The notes below the pieces were generated by a model. The model searched no databases, was not told where the DNA came from, and worked only from the letters and a program-made list of their open reading frames with translations. The translations under genes were made by a program, and so were the position numbers. From Phycisphaerales bacterium (GTDB lineage: Bacteria; Planctomycetota; Phycisphaerae; Sedimentisphaerales; Anaerobacaceae), in assembly GCA_003141275.1 (NCBI GenBank), contig PLLM01000057.1:1-54842 (forward strand): a stretch of 54,842 nucleotides of DNA, given 5' to 3'. Below, in pieces: positions 43,809 through 51,890 of this stretch; the first letter of the stretch is position 1; each line of letters starts with the position of its first letter.

Positions 43809-45608
43809 TTATCCATTAGCCGGTAAAAGTTTTAAATCGGCCAGAATTGATTCTGTAATCTGACGAGCAATTTTCCCCGATGGATTATCCCCTCCTGTAA
43901 TACAGGTCGCAAAGTAATAGTCGCCATTCGGGCCGCACACACTGCCCACCCACCAGCCCTGCGTGGTGATTCCTTTAACCGGGTCACCAGCCGTACCTGT
44001 CTTGCCGCGATAAATGATATCTCCCTGCCGATAAACAGTCATAATATCCAGAACAATATCAACCGACCGCCTGGTAAAAGGCAATTTGCCGGCGTGAAGC
44101 CTGCGAAGGAAATCTACCTGTTCATCGGGTGAAATCGTAAGCGAGCTGCTTAGCCAGAATTTCGTAATGCCGCCGGAGGTATCGCAGTTGCCATAGCTGA
44201 TTTTGTTGATAAATTCGTCCATCCGACTGATGCCCACCCGCTTAGCAAGCTCCTGATAATACCAAACACACGAAACCGAAAAAGCGCTGCGCAGCGTCTG
44301 GTCCCGGTTCCACGCCTCAATCGGTTGCTTTTGCCCATCCCATTTCAGGCCAAAATCCGAACCATTGGCCACGCCGGTCTCCAAAGCGATAAGCGAATTG
44401 GGAATCTTAAAGGTAGAGCAGGGCGAAAAACGTTTGCTGCACAAATCAGGGTTATATCGCAACCACTTTTCACGTGAAGCATCCAATAGAACAAATGCTC
44501 CTGAATATTTCCCGAAGTAAGAGGACAAGTCGCTTTTTTCGCTCGTCTTCATAAAATCCTGCTCTTTGAGCCAGTTAATCAGTTCATCTGCCAATATGCG
44601 GTCTTCAGCGACTCGCGGGTGGTTCATCGCATGGTATTTGAAAACGAAATGGCTGATGTTCTTGTCGCCTGATTCAAGCTGAGTAACAATATCTTTCCAC
44701 GCCCGGCCAAAAAATTCATTGTGCGTTTCCTCATACATACCGCCCAACAGAACGATATGGGCTTTCGGGTAAGCAGCGCGGATTTCACGCACAAGCGAAA
44801 CATAACCATCAGTAAACTTCGCCGGAAACGGCTGGTTGTGAGTCCGGGTAAATCCCTCATCGTTATTGCCTAATTTCACAAAAACAACATCCGGAGTCCA
44901 CGCGTTCAGGTCAGCAACCGCAGACGACGCCCTCGGATAAATCTTGTTCCACATCTCGCCCGCATTCACATCGACATAGCCGGTGATAATACCCATCCCG
45001 CTGACGGCGATATTACGGTGGTCCGCTGAGAACGCTTCCGCTGTCATCGCTGCGTAATTGAGCATCCCGTTGTGTGTCCGTCGGTTATCCCACTGGTCAT
45101 TGCCATCGTCCTCATTACACGCCCCGACAGTCAACGAATCGCCGAAAAACTCCATCCTCAGCTTATAAACCACCGGTGCAGGCAGCCATACCTTAACTCC
45201 ATTGCCAATCTGTATGCCATTAAAATGCACTGAACCCGCGCTCGCCTCGCTGCGTTTTGAGAGCACCAGGTGATGGCGTCCCGCGCCAAGGCCCGTAAAG
45301 GTCGTCCCTTTCGCCGGCATCCCTGCGTTGACATCTACAATCGAAATCGAATTATCAATTTGCGCATTAAAATAGGTTTGCCACGTCGGACGGTCAAAAA
45401 GCAGCGTCAGCGTATCGCCCTCAAAATCGATGCTGATTCTGCTTGCCTGCCAGATAACTACCGGCGAATTCGCATCGGAAAAATCGAACCGCCCCTCATA
45501 TCGAAAGCACTTGTCCGAGGCAGAAATCGTTTGTACCCCGTAAGCCGGCGCAGTTAAGCACCCGGCCAGGAGTAACACACCCAATATAAAAGTCATTCGC
45601 GTTTTCAT
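43809..45608 (-). CDS. Fusion of a CE2-like SGNH esterase with a class D (OXA-type) beta-lactamase domain
   Basis: A 599-residue protein with two complete domains. Residues 1-355: lipoprotein-type signal (LLLAGC, C17), jelly-roll, and an SGNH domain with GDSLT (156-160), G204 in VSGMG, GNND (247-250) and H330 in MNHP. Residues about 360-597: a class D beta-lactamase with S-T-F-K (398-401), S-C-V (446-448, in place of S-x-V), Y-G-N (472-474), W485 and K-T-G (536-538), that is, every residue normally needed, including the lysine that is carboxylated in OXA enzymes. No frameshift or stop separates them. The first part matches the neighbouring gene 42673-43749, whose C-terminus ends exactly where the beta-lactamase begins here. 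It is probably anchored in the envelope facing the periplasm or outside. Confidence 0.9.
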   Translation of the reverse strand: MKTRMTFILGVLLLAGCLTAPAYGVQTISASDKCFRYEGRFDFSDANSPVVIWQASRISIDFEGDTLTLLFDRPTWQTYFNAQIDNSISIVDVNAGMPAKGTTFTGLGAGRHHLVLSKRSEASAGSVHFNGIQIGNGVKVWLPAPVVYKLRMEFFGDSLTVGACNEDDGNDQWDNRRTHNGMLNYAAMTAEAFSADHRNIAVSGMGIITGYVDVNAGEMWNKIYPRASSAVADLNAWTPDVVFVKLGNNDEGFTRTHNQPFPAKFTDGYVSLVREIRAAYPKAHIVLLGGMYEETHNEFFGRAWKDIVTQLESGDKNISHFVFKYHAMNHPRVAEDRILADELINWLKEQDFMKTSEKSDLSSYFGKYSGAFVLLDASREKWLRYNPDLCSKRFSPCSTFKIPNSLIALETGVANGSDFGLKWDGQKQPIEAWNRDQTLRSAFSVSCVWYYQELAKRVGISRMDEFINKISYGNCDTSGGITKFWLSSSLTISPDEQVDFLRRLHAGKLPFTRRSVDIVLDIMTVYRQGDIIYRGKTGTAGDPVKGITTQGWWVGSVCGPNGDYYFATCITGGDNPSGKIARQITESILADLKLLPANG

Positions 45609-45617
45609 ATACGCAAT

Positions 45618-45646
45618 TGGATATCAGTATCCTGGAAACTTGTCAA
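45618..45646 (-). promoter_or_regulatory. Candidate promoter of the fusion gene
   Basis: On the minus strand: TTGACA (45641-45646), 17 bp, TATCCA (45618-45623); start codon at 45608. The same block precedes the paralogue (43758-43786), so the promoter was duplicated with the gene. No ribosome binding site is seen, suggesting a leaderless or nearly leaderless transcript. Confidence 0.4.
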
Positions 45647-45667
45647 CCGCAACTTAAAATATGTGCT

Positions 45668-45695
45668 TTGCGGCAGGCGTCCCGCGGTGTATATT
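45668..45695 (+). promoter_or_regulatory. Candidate asnS promoter
   Basis: TTGCGG (45668-45673), 16 bp, TATATT (45690-45695). A 6-bp hairpin ATGGCC/GGCCAT (45698-45703 with 45710-45715) lies at the expected transcript start, and AAGGAA (45721-45726) serves the ATG at 45733. Confidence 0.55.
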
Positions 45696-45732
45696 CTATG
45701 GCCTGATATGGCCATTGAAAAAGGAATTTATA

Positions 45733-47241
45733 ATGAGCGATAACAGAACACTTATAGTCCAATTAAAAGATTTCACGGGCCGGCAGGTAACATTAGCCGG
45801 CTGGGTATATCAGGCGCGTTCCGGCGGCAAGGTGCAGTTTATCATCCTGCGCGACGGCTCTGGCCTTTGCCAGTGTGTCGTCGAAAAAGGTAAAATCCCC
45901 GACGATGTATTCGACAAGCTCGAACACTTAGGACAGGAATCATCGCTTACAATAACAGGCGTCGTCCGAAAGGAAGACCGCAGCGTCGGCGGATATGAGC
46001 TGGCAGTCACAAACGCCGAGGTCATTCACACCACAACCGATTACCCCATTACGCCAAAGGAACATGGCATTGATTTCCTTCTAAAACACCGCCACTTGCA
46101 CCTTCGCTCGCAAAGACAGTGGTGCATCGGCAAAATCCGCCACACAGTCATCGACGCCATTAGGCGGTTCTTCAACGATAATGGCTTCACGCTTGTCGAT
46201 ACCCCGATTCTGATGTCGGCAGCAGGCGAGGAAGAACAGTCGCTTTTCGAGGTCGATTACTTTGGCAGTACCCTGTTCCTGACCCAAACCGGCCAATTGC
46301 ACCTCGAATGTGCCGCCGCGGCCTTCGGCAAGGTCTATTGCTTCGGCCCCACCTTCCGCGCCGAAAAAAGCAAGACACGCAGGCATCTAACCGAATTCTG
46401 GATGGTCGAGCCCGAAGTCGCGTTTATCGATTTGCCAGGCCTATTGGAACTCGCGGAAAATTTCGTCTCCAGTATCGTCTCTCGCGTTTTGCAGGATAAT
46501 AAACCCCAGCTTGAAACCATCGGCGCAGATATCGCAGGCCTCGAAAATATCAAACCACCCTTCTACCGGCTTACTTACACTCAGGCGGTCGAAATCCTCA
46601 GGGGCGAAAAAACCGTCAAATTTATGGCTGAGCAACTGACACAGTTGAAACAGCAAAAAGAAACAATCGAAAAGCGAATTGCGGAACTCGAAACCGAACA
46701 GGCGGGCCAAATCAAGCAGTGGAAACGGGATAAAAACGCCGCTGAACTGATTGCCCTGCGAAGCGACCTCGATGAAATTAACATCAAAATCGAGAATAAT
46801 CCCAAACACGCAAAACTCGCCGCCGAATTTCAATGGGGTAAAGACCTCGGCGGCTCGGATGAGACAATAATCTCGCTGATGCACGACAGGCCCGTCTTCG
46901 TAACGCATTACCCCAGAGAAGCAAAGGCGTTTTATATGAAGACCGACCGCGACAATGTCAAAGTCGTGCAGAACTTCGATATGCTCGCTCCCAAGGGCTT
47001 CGGCGAAATCATCGGCGGCTCTGTCAGGGAAGACGACTACGCACTGCTGCTCAAACGAATCGATGAGATGGGCCTCAAACGCGAAAACTACGACTGGTAT
47101 CTCGACCTGCGAAAATACGGCTCCGTCCCTCACGGCGGCTTCGGACTCGGCGTCGAACGCACCGTCGCCTGGCTCACAGGCGAATCACATATCCGCCAGT
47201 GCATCCCCTTCCCAAGAATGATGGACAAGGTTTACATCTAA
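45733..47241 (+). CDS. asnS: Asparaginyl-tRNA synthetase with coiled-coil insert
   Basis: A 502-residue class IIb synthetase that charges tRNA-Asn. The N-terminal OB-fold has VTLAGWVYQARSGGKVQFII; class II motif 2 is FGPTFRAEKSKTRRHLTEFW and motif 3 is GGFGLGVERTVAWL. ATG 45733 is chosen because AAGGAA precedes it and the OB-fold starts directly after; the frame is open up to 45661. Between YTQAVEIL and QWGKDLGGSDE lies an insert of about 69 residues (298-366), rich in K/E/Q with heptad-like spacing, predicted to be a coiled-coil hairpin. The E. coli enzyme has only about 14 residues at this place. The prmC gene follows after 10 bp. Confidence 0.93.
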   Translation: MSDNRTLIVQLKDFTGRQVTLAGWVYQARSGGKVQFIILRDGSGLCQCVVEKGKIPDDVFDKLEHLGQESSLTITGVVRKEDRSVGGYELAVTNAEVIHTTTDYPITPKEHGIDFLLKHRHLHLRSQRQWCIGKIRHTVIDAIRRFFNDNGFTLVDTPILMSAAGEEEQSLFEVDYFGSTLFLTQTGQLHLECAAAAFGKVYCFGPTFRAEKSKTRRHLTEFWMVEPEVAFIDLPGLLELAENFVSSIVSRVLQDNKPQLETIGADIAGLENIKPPFYRLTYTQAVEILRGEKTVKFMAEQLTQLKQQKETIEKRIAELETEQAGQIKQWKRDKNAAELIALRSDLDEINIKIENNPKHAKLAAEFQWGKDLGGSDETIISLMHDRPVFVTHYPREAKAFYMKTDRDNVKVVQNFDMLAPKGFGEIIGGSVREDDYALLLKRIDEMGLKRENYDWYLDLRKYGSVPHGGFGLGVERTVAWLTGESHIRQCIPFPRMMDKVYI

Positions 47242-47251
47242 CCCAAAATCG

Positions 47252-48133
47252 ATGGAATCCTGGACGATACAAAAACTGCTCAACTGGGTCACGGAGTATT
47301 TCACCGGCAAGAGTGTTGACTCGCCGAGATTGAGCGCGGAATGGCTGTTATGCTATGCGCTCGGCATCAAACGCATCGAGCTATATACCCAGTTCAATAA
47401 AATCGTAGGACAGGAACAACTCTTACAGCTTCACGAATTGGTAAAACGGGCGGGCACACACGAACCAATCGCATACCTGACTGGCAAAAAAGAGTTCTAC
47501 TCCCTCGAATTCGAAATCACAAAGGACTGCCTGATTCCCCGCCCCGAAACAGAACTGCTCGTCGAACGTGCCATCGAATTTTTGCGAACGCGAAATGGTG
47601 AACAATTCATCTGCGACCTTTGCACGGGGTGCGGCTGTGTCGCGGTCGCCATAGCAAGAAATTTCGCCAATTGCCGGATAGTCGCTACCGATATCTCAGA
47701 CACCGCACTGGCCATCGCTGAAAAAAACATCGCAAGACACGGCCTGATGAACCGGATAAAACTTTTGCAGGGCGACTTATTCGAGCCGGTCATCGCGGGA
47801 CTCGGCCCCGCAAAATTCGACCTGATTGTGTGTAACCCGCCCTATGTCAGTGAACCTGATTACGAAAAGTTGACCCCAAACGTAAAAGATTTCGAGCCGA
47901 AGTCAGCTCTCGCCGCCGGCCAGGATGGGCTGGACATCATCAAAAGAATTATCGCCGATGCCAGCCGGCATTTGAAACCAACGGGGATACTTATGCTCGA
48001 AATCGGCAACGAGCAGGGAAACGAGGTTCAGAAACTGCTCGAAACCGCCGGGTGCTTTAGCGATGTCAAGATAGAGAAGGATTACTCCAATCTCGACCGT
48101 CTTGCCGTCGCCGTAGCAAAACCCGCCAAATAA
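47252..48133 (+). CDS. prmC: Peptide chain release factor N5-glutamine methyltransferase
   Basis: A 293-residue PrmC (HemK) that methylates the GGQ glutamine of release factors using S-adenosylmethionine. The N-terminal helical domain (1-85) binds the release factor; the methyltransferase domain shows DLCTGCGCVAVAIA (motif I, with Cys where most have D-L-G-T-G-S-G) and the substrate-binding NPPY (195-198), then 'EPKSALAAGQDGLD'. The ATG is 10 bp after asnS without a clear ribosome binding site, so it is probably translated by coupling. Complete and of normal length. Confidence 0.93.
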   Translation: MESWTIQKLLNWVTEYFTGKSVDSPRLSAEWLLCYALGIKRIELYTQFNKIVGQEQLLQLHELVKRAGTHEPIAYLTGKKEFYSLEFEITKDCLIPRPETELLVERAIEFLRTRNGEQFICDLCTGCGCVAVAIARNFANCRIVATDISDTALAIAEKNIARHGLMNRIKLLQGDLFEPVIAGLGPAKFDLIVCNPPYVSEPDYEKLTPNVKDFEPKSALAAGQDGLDIIKRIIADASRHLKPTGILMLEIGNEQGNEVQKLLETAGCFSDVKIEKDYSNLDRLAVAVAKPAK

Positions 48134-48426
48134 CAGCGATTTCTCTTAGAAACCTTATAGCCCCATAAAAAGCCGCGTTTCTGCCCAAAAAACCACCTCT
48201 GTAACAGTCCAAAAGCACTTTTTTGAAATTTTTAAAAATATTTTTTGTTATCTTAACTCCTTATATTACAAGATGTTATCGTTGCCGCATCAAAATAACC
48301 GTAAATTAACTTGCGTTACAGGCCTTACTTTAGGGTAAACTGCATGATGTAAGAGAGTCATACAGTCCGTCTGATGGACGTGTGATAAAAATGAGAAGAG
48401 TGGTGAATGAAGTAAGGAGAGTGGGT

Positions 48427-49056
48427 ATGAATCGATATTCGAGTGCAATTCTTTGTATTCTTCTATTGTTGTTTGCTGTACCAACTGTCAATGCGGCCAT
48501 TACCAGCCATTCCTGTGCTGATGATAGTGATGGCGCCATAATAATGACCTCGCCAAGCTGGACGGATAACGGAAACAAAGATTACACACTCTCGATGAAT
48601 TGTGCACAGTGGGGTTTCCCAGATGATTCAGCTGCGCCAGGTCATTTAGCCGGCGATTTCCAGACCGATACAGAGCTTGACCCGACTGTTCGTATCTTGG
48701 AGGACATCACCAACGATACAACTTTCGCCTGGACGGATTACCATATCACAATCGGCATGACCCAAAGCTTTTCATTTTTAGGTCTGACCGCACCGGCCGG
48801 CTGGGCAGCAAGCATAGTCGGTCCGGCAGCCGGATATATACCGAATGGCGGTCCTATGGGCTATGTCGCGACAATCAACTATGTCATGGGCACTGGTGGT
48901 TCGCCTATCGACATAGGCGGTGATGATATTTTCGGCTTTAAAGTGTCATTCCTCGGAAGTACTAACTTCAGCACAGAGCAGATTCCGACGCCGGAGCCGA
49001 CAACGATATTATTGCTTGGGTTGGGTGCGATGTCTGTTATACGGAGGAGAAGGTAA
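48427..49056 (+). CDS. PEP-CTERM sorting-domain protein
   Basis: A 209-residue exported protein. The frame opens at 48382, but ATG 48427 (MNRYSSAILCILLLLFAVPT) starts the signal peptide and has AGGAGAG before it, so it is chosen. The C-terminus is a PEP-CTERM tail: TPEPTTILLLGLGAMSV followed by IRRRR. The middle is beta-rich without known motifs. It stands alone, with 293 bp of non-coding sequence upstream and a strong terminator downstream. The role is unknown; surface display through an exosortase system is expected. Confidence 0.8.
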   Translation: MNRYSSAILCILLLLFAVPTVNAAITSHSCADDSDGAIIMTSPSWTDNGNKDYTLSMNCAQWGFPDDSAAPGHLAGDFQTDTELDPTVRILEDITNDTTFAWTDYHITIGMTQSFSFLGLTAPAGWAASIVGPAAGYIPNGGPMGYVATINYVMGTGGSPIDIGGDDIFGFKVSFLGSTNFSTEQIPTPEPTTILLLGLGAMSVIRRRR

Positions 49057-49090
49057 ATATCGCAACCATACTTGAGCGAACAAACAAAAA

Positions 49091-49112
49091 GCTCACGCAA
49101 TTTTGCGTGAGC
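49091..49112. terminator. Bidirectional intrinsic terminator
   Basis: GCTCACGCA (49091-49099) and TGCGTGAGC (49104-49112) form a 9-bp perfect stem with a 4-nt loop, flanked by an A-run on the left and a T-run on the right. It ends the PEP-CTERM gene on the plus strand and, on the other strand, the aldolase/aroB/apt series. Confidence 0.92.
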
Positions 49113-49150
49113 TTTTTTATTTTATCGTCCGACATTAACACGCCGGAATT

Positions 49151-50098
49151 TTATTCCACAACGTCGCGTATCTCCTCGTAGAACTTCGCGTATTTATCCT
49201 TGTCGGCGGTCTTGCGCATCTCAATCGCCGCTCGCGGGTGCTCATTCAATATGCCCGTAATCATATAGGGTATAATGTAACCCCACTCGATTTCTTTCTG
49301 CATCGGCAGCATCTGCTCCTCGATAACCCTCAGGATGGGACTCAGCTTAAACTTCGGGTTCTTCAAAAAGCCGACTAACAATTCGAGCGGACAGTTCCCC
49401 GGCCCCCTGCCCAGGCCATACAGCGACGCATCGAGATAATTGGCGTTATGTATTATGCCCTCGATGGTATTGGCAAAGGCAAGCTGCTGGTTATTGTGAC
49501 AGTGCATACCAATTTCCTTGCTCTCCGGCAGATGCTTTCGGAACAGCTTGACAAGGTATTCAATCTGCTCACAATACAGTCCGCCAAAGCTGTCAACAAC
49601 ATAAACAACGTCCACGGGACTCGCCGCCAGCTCATCGAGCGCCTCCATCATATCCGGCTCAATCTCTTTCGATATCGCCATTATGTTGACGGTCGTCTCA
49701 TAGCCAAGGTCGTGGCTCCTTTTTATCATTTCAATCGCCTTGTCCATATCCTTGACGTACGTGGCAACACGAATCATATCTATCGGGCTTTCGTCAGCGG
49801 ACGCAAACTGCTGCTCCTTGACCCGATGAGCATCCACCATAATGCTCAGCTTCATATTCGACTCGATTCCGTCGGTGATTTCCTTTATCTTTTCGTCGTC
49901 GCAGTATTTCCATGCCCCAAATTCCTTCGGCAGGCAAAGCTCCCTGCTGCTGCGGTATCCTATCTCCATATAATCTATGCCGCTTTGCGATAACGCCCTG
50001 TAAACCTCGCGGACAAACTGGTCGGTGAAACAATGGTCGTTTATCAATCCGCCGTCTCTTATCGTGCAATCCAACAGCTTTATTTTTTCTCTGTACAC
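49151..50098 (-). CDS. DRE-TIM metallolyase-type aldolase (HMG-CoA lyase/4-hydroxy-2-oxovalerate aldolase-like)
   Basis: A 315-residue TIM-barrel protein with the DRE-TIM family motif LLDCTIRDGG at the N-terminus and the metal ligand pair in GMHCHNNQQLAF, plus 'YGLGRGPGNCPLELL'. Members cleave or form C-C bonds of oxo-acids (isopropylmalate synthase, HMG-CoA lyase, 4-hydroxy-2-oxovalerate aldolase). The specific reaction cannot be told. GTG 50098 is chosen, since GAGGG lies just before it; a TTG at 50110 would add four residues. It follows aroB closely on the same strand. This pairing may point to a pathway that starts from an AroB-type product. Confidence 0.75.
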   Translation of the reverse strand: MYREKIKLLDCTIRDGGLINDHCFTDQFVREVYRALSQSGIDYMEIGYRSSRELCLPKEFGAWKYCDDEKIKEITDGIESNMKLSIMVDAHRVKEQQFASADESPIDMIRVATYVKDMDKAIEMIKRSHDLGYETTVNIMAISKEIEPDMMEALDELAASPVDVVYVVDSFGGLYCEQIEYLVKLFRKHLPESKEIGMHCHNNQQLAFANTIEGIIHNANYLDASLYGLGRGPGNCPLELLVGFLKNPKFKLSPILRVIEEQMLPMQKEIEWGYIIPYMITGILNEHPRAAIEMRKTADKDKYAKFYEEIRDVVE

Positions 50099-50120
50099 GT
50101 TAACCCTCAACCAATGAAAA

Positions 50121-51212
50121 TTATAATTTTCCTAAGACCTTCTCAACCATATCTTGTTTAACTTCGACGGCCCACTGGCCCTCCCTGCGGTGGACATTGC
50201 CTATTCTATCAATTAAAACGAATCTTGGCCACTTATTTATCGACTTTTTGTCGCGTCTTATTATATCAATCAGGATTGATTTGCTTATATTTGCTGGTTT
50301 TTTGACAGGTACGCCCAATTCGCCAAGAACCTTTCGGACCCTTTCGAGTCGTTTGCTGTCACCCAGTCCCATTTCAATTTCAATCATACCAGCCGCGATA
50401 ATACCGATTGCAACCGCCTCCCCGTGCAGCAATTCAAAACCGCTTCCCCACTCTATCGCGTGCCCAATTGTATGCCCGTAATTAAGCATTCTACGCCGAT
50501 TCTTCTCGGTAGGGTCCGCCTCAACCACCTGCGCCTTGATTCTGCAATTCTGATACGCGACCTGTTCCAAAATATCCGCCTGTCTGCGTAAAATAGCATC
50601 GAGATTGCTTTCCAGAAACTCGAAGAATTTTTCATCCGCTACCAATGCGTGCTTCACCGATTCGACCAGCCCCGCCCTGTATTGCCTGTCATCGAGCGTC
50701 TTCAGCGTTGCCACGTCGATATAAACAGCCGACGGATGCCAGAAAGCCCCGAAGGCGTTTTTGCTAAGCGACGAATCCACGCCGGTCTTACCCCCTATCG
50801 CCGAATCCGCCTGGGCAAGCGTAGTCGTCGGAATCTGAACTACTTTCACGCCCCTTTTGAATACCGCAGCCGCGAAGCCCGCTATGTCACCAACCACGCC
50901 GCCCCCCAGCGCAATCACAACCGTATCGCGAGCCAGATACGCATTCTCCATCGCCTCGATAATCGAAACGAGGGTATTCATATTCTTTGACGATTCCCCC
51001 GGCGAAATAACGTATATGGGAATGTCCCTGCCGGAAAAAAGTTTATCGAGATGCCCTGCCTTTGCCACGTTGGCGTCAGTAATAACGAATTTGCCCACCG
51101 AACCGAACTGCGATTCTATCTTCGCCCAGACAGAACCCAGAATATCGGTTCCTATTTCTATCCTGTATTCACCCGCCTTCTCCGCGGGTACTTTGACAGT
51201 TAATTCCTGCAT
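50121..51212 (-). CDS. aroB: 3-dehydroquinate synthase
   Basis: A 363-residue AroB that closes 3-deoxy-arabino-heptulosonate 7-phosphate to 3-dehydroquinate in the shikimate pathway, using NAD and a metal. Visible: NAD-binding 'VIALGGGVVGDIAGFAAAVF', QIPTTTLAQADSAIGGKTGVD, the metal ligand region 'LVESVKHALVADEKFFE', and LNYGHTIGHAIEWGSGFELLHGEAV. ATG 51212 is chosen; a TTG at 51221 overlapping the apt stop is possible. The family includes AroB-like enzymes for amino-sugar or secondary pathways, but the residues seen are those of the ordinary enzyme. It lies between apt and the aldolase in a tight minus-strand series. Confidence 0.9.
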   Translation of the reverse strand: MQELTVKVPAEKAGEYRIEIGTDILGSVWAKIESQFGSVGKFVITDANVAKAGHLDKLFSGRDIPIYVISPGESSKNMNTLVSIIEAMENAYLARDTVVIALGGGVVGDIAGFAAAVFKRGVKVVQIPTTTLAQADSAIGGKTGVDSSLSKNAFGAFWHPSAVYIDVATLKTLDDRQYRAGLVESVKHALVADEKFFEFLESNLDAILRRQADILEQVAYQNCRIKAQVVEADPTEKNRRRMLNYGHTIGHAIEWGSGFELLHGEAVAIGIIAAGMIEIEMGLGDSKRLERVRKVLGELGVPVKKPANISKSILIDIIRRDKKSINKWPRFVLIDRIGNVHRREGQWAVEVKQDMVEKVLGKL

Positions 51213-51217
51213 ATTAT

Positions 51218-51745
51218 TCAATAACGTATAATTGATTTAACCTTGTATCCTGCGAGTTTTTTAATCCCGCCAAGCTCCGTCAGTTCAATCAAAAATGATA
51301 TTCCCGCAACCTGTCCGCCGATTTTTTCTATCAACTTGCACGCCCCCGCCATTGTCCCGCCCGTCGCAAGCAAATCATCGACCATCAGCACCTTTGCCCC
51401 GGCCGTTATTGCGTCGCGGTGAACCTCAAGGGTATCGGTCCCGTATTCGAGGTCGTATGTAATGCTCACGGTCTTAAAAGGCAGCTTCCCCTTTTTGCGA
51501 ATTGGAATAAAGCCGGCGTTAAGCTTCTCAGCGACCGCAGAGCCAAAGATAAAACCGCGGGCCTCGACCGCCCCGACATACTGAATCCCCGCGCCGGCAA
51601 AATCCGCCGCCAGCGCGTTTATCGCCGCCTGAAACGCTTTCGGCTCAGCCAGCAATGGCGTGATATCGCGAAACAAAATCCCTTTCTTCGGCCAATCCGC
51701 CACCTCGCGGATATACTTTTTTAATTCGATCCTGTCCTTGCTCAT
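51218..51745 (-). CDS. apt: Adenine phosphoribosyltransferase
   Basis: A 175-residue type I phosphoribosyltransferase that salvages adenine with PRPP to AMP. It has the PRPP-binding motif VLMVDDLLATGGTMAGAC, the N-terminal KKGILFRDITPLL typical of Apt, and VGAVEARGFIFGSAVA. Length is normal. GGAG precedes the ATG. It is the first gene of the apt-aroB-aldolase series, and its stop is 5 nt before the aroB ATG, so translation is probably coupled. Confidence 0.94.
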   Translation of the reverse strand: MSKDRIELKKYIREVADWPKKGILFRDITPLLAEPKAFQAAINALAADFAGAGIQYVGAVEARGFIFGSAVAEKLNAGFIPIRKKGKLPFKTVSITYDLEYGTDTLEVHRDAITAGAKVLMVDDLLATGGTMAGACKLIEKIGGQVAGISFLIELTELGGIKKLAGYKVKSIIRY

Positions 51746-51890
51746 AGCAACTCCACTATTTTTAATGCAGTTTTAAGGTTGAGCAACCCGGAAATAATTG
51801 ATTTAGATTAGCAGCATTAGCCGCAAAAAACAAGAGGCATCGATGCCGAATATAGCCCCCTTATCATCTGGTTGGCAACTACATACCAGC

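Noticed and set aside
43809-44530. Treating the class D domain as a BlaR1-type sensor
   Set aside because: BlaR1 has membrane helices and a zinc metalloprotease before the sensor. Here an SGNH esterase precedes it and no blaI-like gene is adjacent.
45661-45732. Upstream ATG for asnS
   Set aside because: The added 24 residues overlap the promoter and hairpin and are not conserved in kind. ATG 45733 has AAGGAA at good distance.
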